Both the position numbers and the translations under genes were made by a program. A DNA stretch of 6,586 bases from JAGGVT01 sp965369605 (GTDB lineage: Bacteria > JAJVIF01 > JAGGVT01), in NCBI GenBank assembly GCA_965369605.1, contig CBDURE010000173.1, forward strand, positions 1 through 6,586, given 5' to 3'. The notes beneath the pieces were generated by a model, which had not been told where the DNA came from, made no database searches, and worked only from the letters and a program-made list of their open reading frames with translations. Shown here piece after piece: positions 5,600 to 6,586 of this stretch. Each line of letters starts with the position of its first letter. The stretch's first letter is position 1.

Positions 5600-6383
5600 C
5601 GGACTCGAAAAGATTATAATATAAATTCCGTTTTAAATCGTTGTCACGCTCATCAAACCCAAGCGGATTATCCTCCCCTCCGCTCACTTCATGCCATTCG
5701 AAATGCAGATGGCATCCCATTTTCTTTTCATCCTTCGATTTAAACTGCGATGATGTCCCGCTTGCGCCGACATACCCGATAATCTCACCGCGACGTACAA
5801 AATCGCCGAGTTTCCAGCTGACGGACAATCTTTCAAAATGGCTCGACCGGCTGTAATAACACACGCCGGAATCATTCCATCCGTGATAAATCAAAAGCGA
5901 CCCGCCGTTAAGGTTCTCAAGAATCGGATTCGGCGTAAATCCCGCTTTCAGAGCGACATCAAGAATCGCGTTTCGCTTTTCAGCACTGGGAAACATCTCG
6001 CCATTTGTAACATCGATAATCCATCCATCCGCCACCGCGACCACCGGAATATCGCATTTGTCGGTGTAAAAATCGATTCCCCTGTGGCGCGCGTTCGCTC
6101 CCCGATATGTCCTCGGCGCGCCCGGAAGGCGGCTGTCTCGAATATCAGGAATCATCTCACGATCCATTCCAACAACGGGAAACGCCAACGGCATTCTGAT
6201 TTTGTAATTCGAATCCGGCAGCGGATCACTGGATGCCCCCTGCGACATCACAGCTGAGTTATCATCAGATGATGATGTAATTTCAGTTTCCGATCTGCTT
6301 GTAAGAGTCCTGTCCAGATAGTTAATAAGAAACACTGAACCGACAAAGACAACAAGCAGAAAAATTATCACTGGCTTTTTCAT
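5589..6383 (-). CDS. Membrane-anchored M23 (LytM-type) metallopeptidase
   Basis: A 264-residue protein. Residues 1-23 are a basic start (MKK) and a hydrophobic segment without a clear cleavage site, so an N-terminal signal anchor is likely. A Ser-rich linker (about 28-60) follows. The peptidase domain spans about 95-245, with H100-x3-D104 (HRGID), H182 (SSHFERLSV) and H225-L-H227 (GCHLHFE). These match the zinc ligands (H100, D104, H227) and catalytic histidines (H182, H225) of LytM-family enzymes, so the enzyme should be active, cutting peptide crosslinks of peptidoglycan in the periplasm. Residues about 126-159 are an insertion between the V-A-DGWII strand and the GGSLLIYHG strand that typical compact M23 domains lack. 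The start at 6383 (ATG) is preferred over a TTG at 6437, because the latter puts an RR/LLLL stretch before the anchor; neither has a convincing Shine-Dalgarno. The gene overlaps the next gene by 11 bp, pointing to a coupled pair. Confidence 0.9.
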   Translation of the reverse strand: MKKPVIIFLLVVFVGSVFLINYLDRTLTSRSETEITSSSDDNSAVMSQGASSDPLPDSNYKIRMPLAFPVVGMDREMIPDIRDSRLPGAPRTYRGANARHRGIDFYTDKCDIPVVAVADGWIIDVTNGEMFPSAEKRNAILDVALKAGFTPNPILENLNGGSLLIYHGWNDSGVCYYSRSSHFERLSVSWKLGDFVRRGEIIGYVGASGTSSQFKSKDEKKMGCHLHFEWHEVSGGEDNPLGFDERDNDLKRNLYYNLFESDGS

Positions 6384-6455
6384 AATAGGATTTAATAATA
6401 ACAAAATCCGGCGGGATGTAGTAGAGTTATTCAACAATTCGCAGATACTCTTCGA

Positions 6456-6468
6456 TATACGATTTAAT
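6456..6468. repeat. 13-bp sequence shared by two upstream regions, copy 2
   Basis: TATACGATTTAAT, identical and in the same orientation to the copy at 3882-3894. It lies about 73 bp ahead of the M23 start codon. Confidence 0.25.
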
Positions 6469-6528
6469 TCAGTAACACGGGGACGCTTCCCATAAGCGCT
6501 AAGCTAGTTATCCCTGAAAAAAGCTACA

Positions 6529-6544
6529 TTTAACTACTGTTAAA
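6529..6544. promoter_or_regulatory. Small AT-rich inverted repeat, possible operator
   Basis: TTTAAC and GTTAAA are perfect complements around the four-base centre TACT. The size and dyad symmetry fit a dimeric regulator site upstream of the M23/GT-C-like pair, but nothing else supports it. Confidence 0.2.
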
Positions 6545-6586
6545 TCGCAATGAATTGTAAAGCCGGAAATTATAATCCGAGCCCCG

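Larger units (their letters stand above)
6384..6586. other. Non-coding region upstream of the M23 gene
   Basis: No credible gene is seen here. It holds a short inverted repeat, CGCTT (6484-6488) with AAGCG (6494-6498), inside a GGGGACGCTTCCC context that recalls REP-type elements. A second inverted repeat is TTTAAC (6529-6534) with GTTAAA (6539-6544). A minus-strand TATAAT (6574-6569) sits at the right edge, but its -35 would fall outside or at the window border. No promoter can be assigned with confidence. Confidence 0.5.

Noticed and set aside
6384..6437. TTG start of the M23 gene at 6437
   Set aside because: No better ribosome site, and the ATG at 6383 gives the typical MKK plus hydrophobic anchor. 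Not fully excluded.
6440..6586. tRNA or small RNA gene upstream of the M23 gene
   Set aside because: Only short isolated stems; no cloverleaf, no T-loop sequence and no terminator.

Overview
The window looks like a chromosomal stretch from an uncultivated Gram-negative bacterium. The evidence is two proteins with export signals (a Sec signal peptide and a lipobox), a membrane-anchored M23 peptidase, and Shine-Dalgarno sites in front of two of the four genes. I cannot name the phylum from sequence alone. There are no rRNA, tRNA, CRISPR or transposase genes. All four credible genes lie on the minus strand, so transcription runs from right to left.

Reading in the direction of transcription: (i) 6384-6586 is a non-coding upstream region with two small inverted repeats. 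(ii) 6383-5589 encodes a membrane-anchored LytM/M23-type metallopeptidase with all metal and catalytic residues present. (iii) 5599-3941 overlaps it by 11 bp and encodes a polytopic GT-C-like membrane protein with a soluble C-terminal domain; these two form a translationally coupled pair. (iv) A 168-bp gap holds a candidate promoter and an AT-rich palindrome. (v) 3772-2108 encodes a large lipoprotein with a carboxypeptidase-regulatory-like domain, closed by a textbook intrinsic terminator with a UUCG loop. (vi) 1739-2107 is non-coding, rich in hairpins and dispersed repeats. (vii) 1738-125 encodes a secreted von Willebrand A (VWA) protein with four tandem beta-sandwich-like repeats. (viii) 1-124 holds another repeat copy and a GC-rich palindrome.

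Every product is predicted to act at or outside the inner membrane: one periplasmic peptidase, one membrane sugar-transferase-like enzyme, and two cell-surface or secreted adhesion-like proteins. A shared envelope theme is reasonable, but the sequence does not prove that the two halves work together. The lipoprotein and the VWA gene are separated by a strong terminator and are probably separate transcription units.

The most unusual points are the eroded metal site (MIDAS) of the VWA protein, its four-fold C-terminal repeat, a 19-bp inverted repeat bracketing exactly that gene, and an upstream segment able to form two mutually exclusive sets of stems. The segment could be a MITE-like element, a structured leader, or both.
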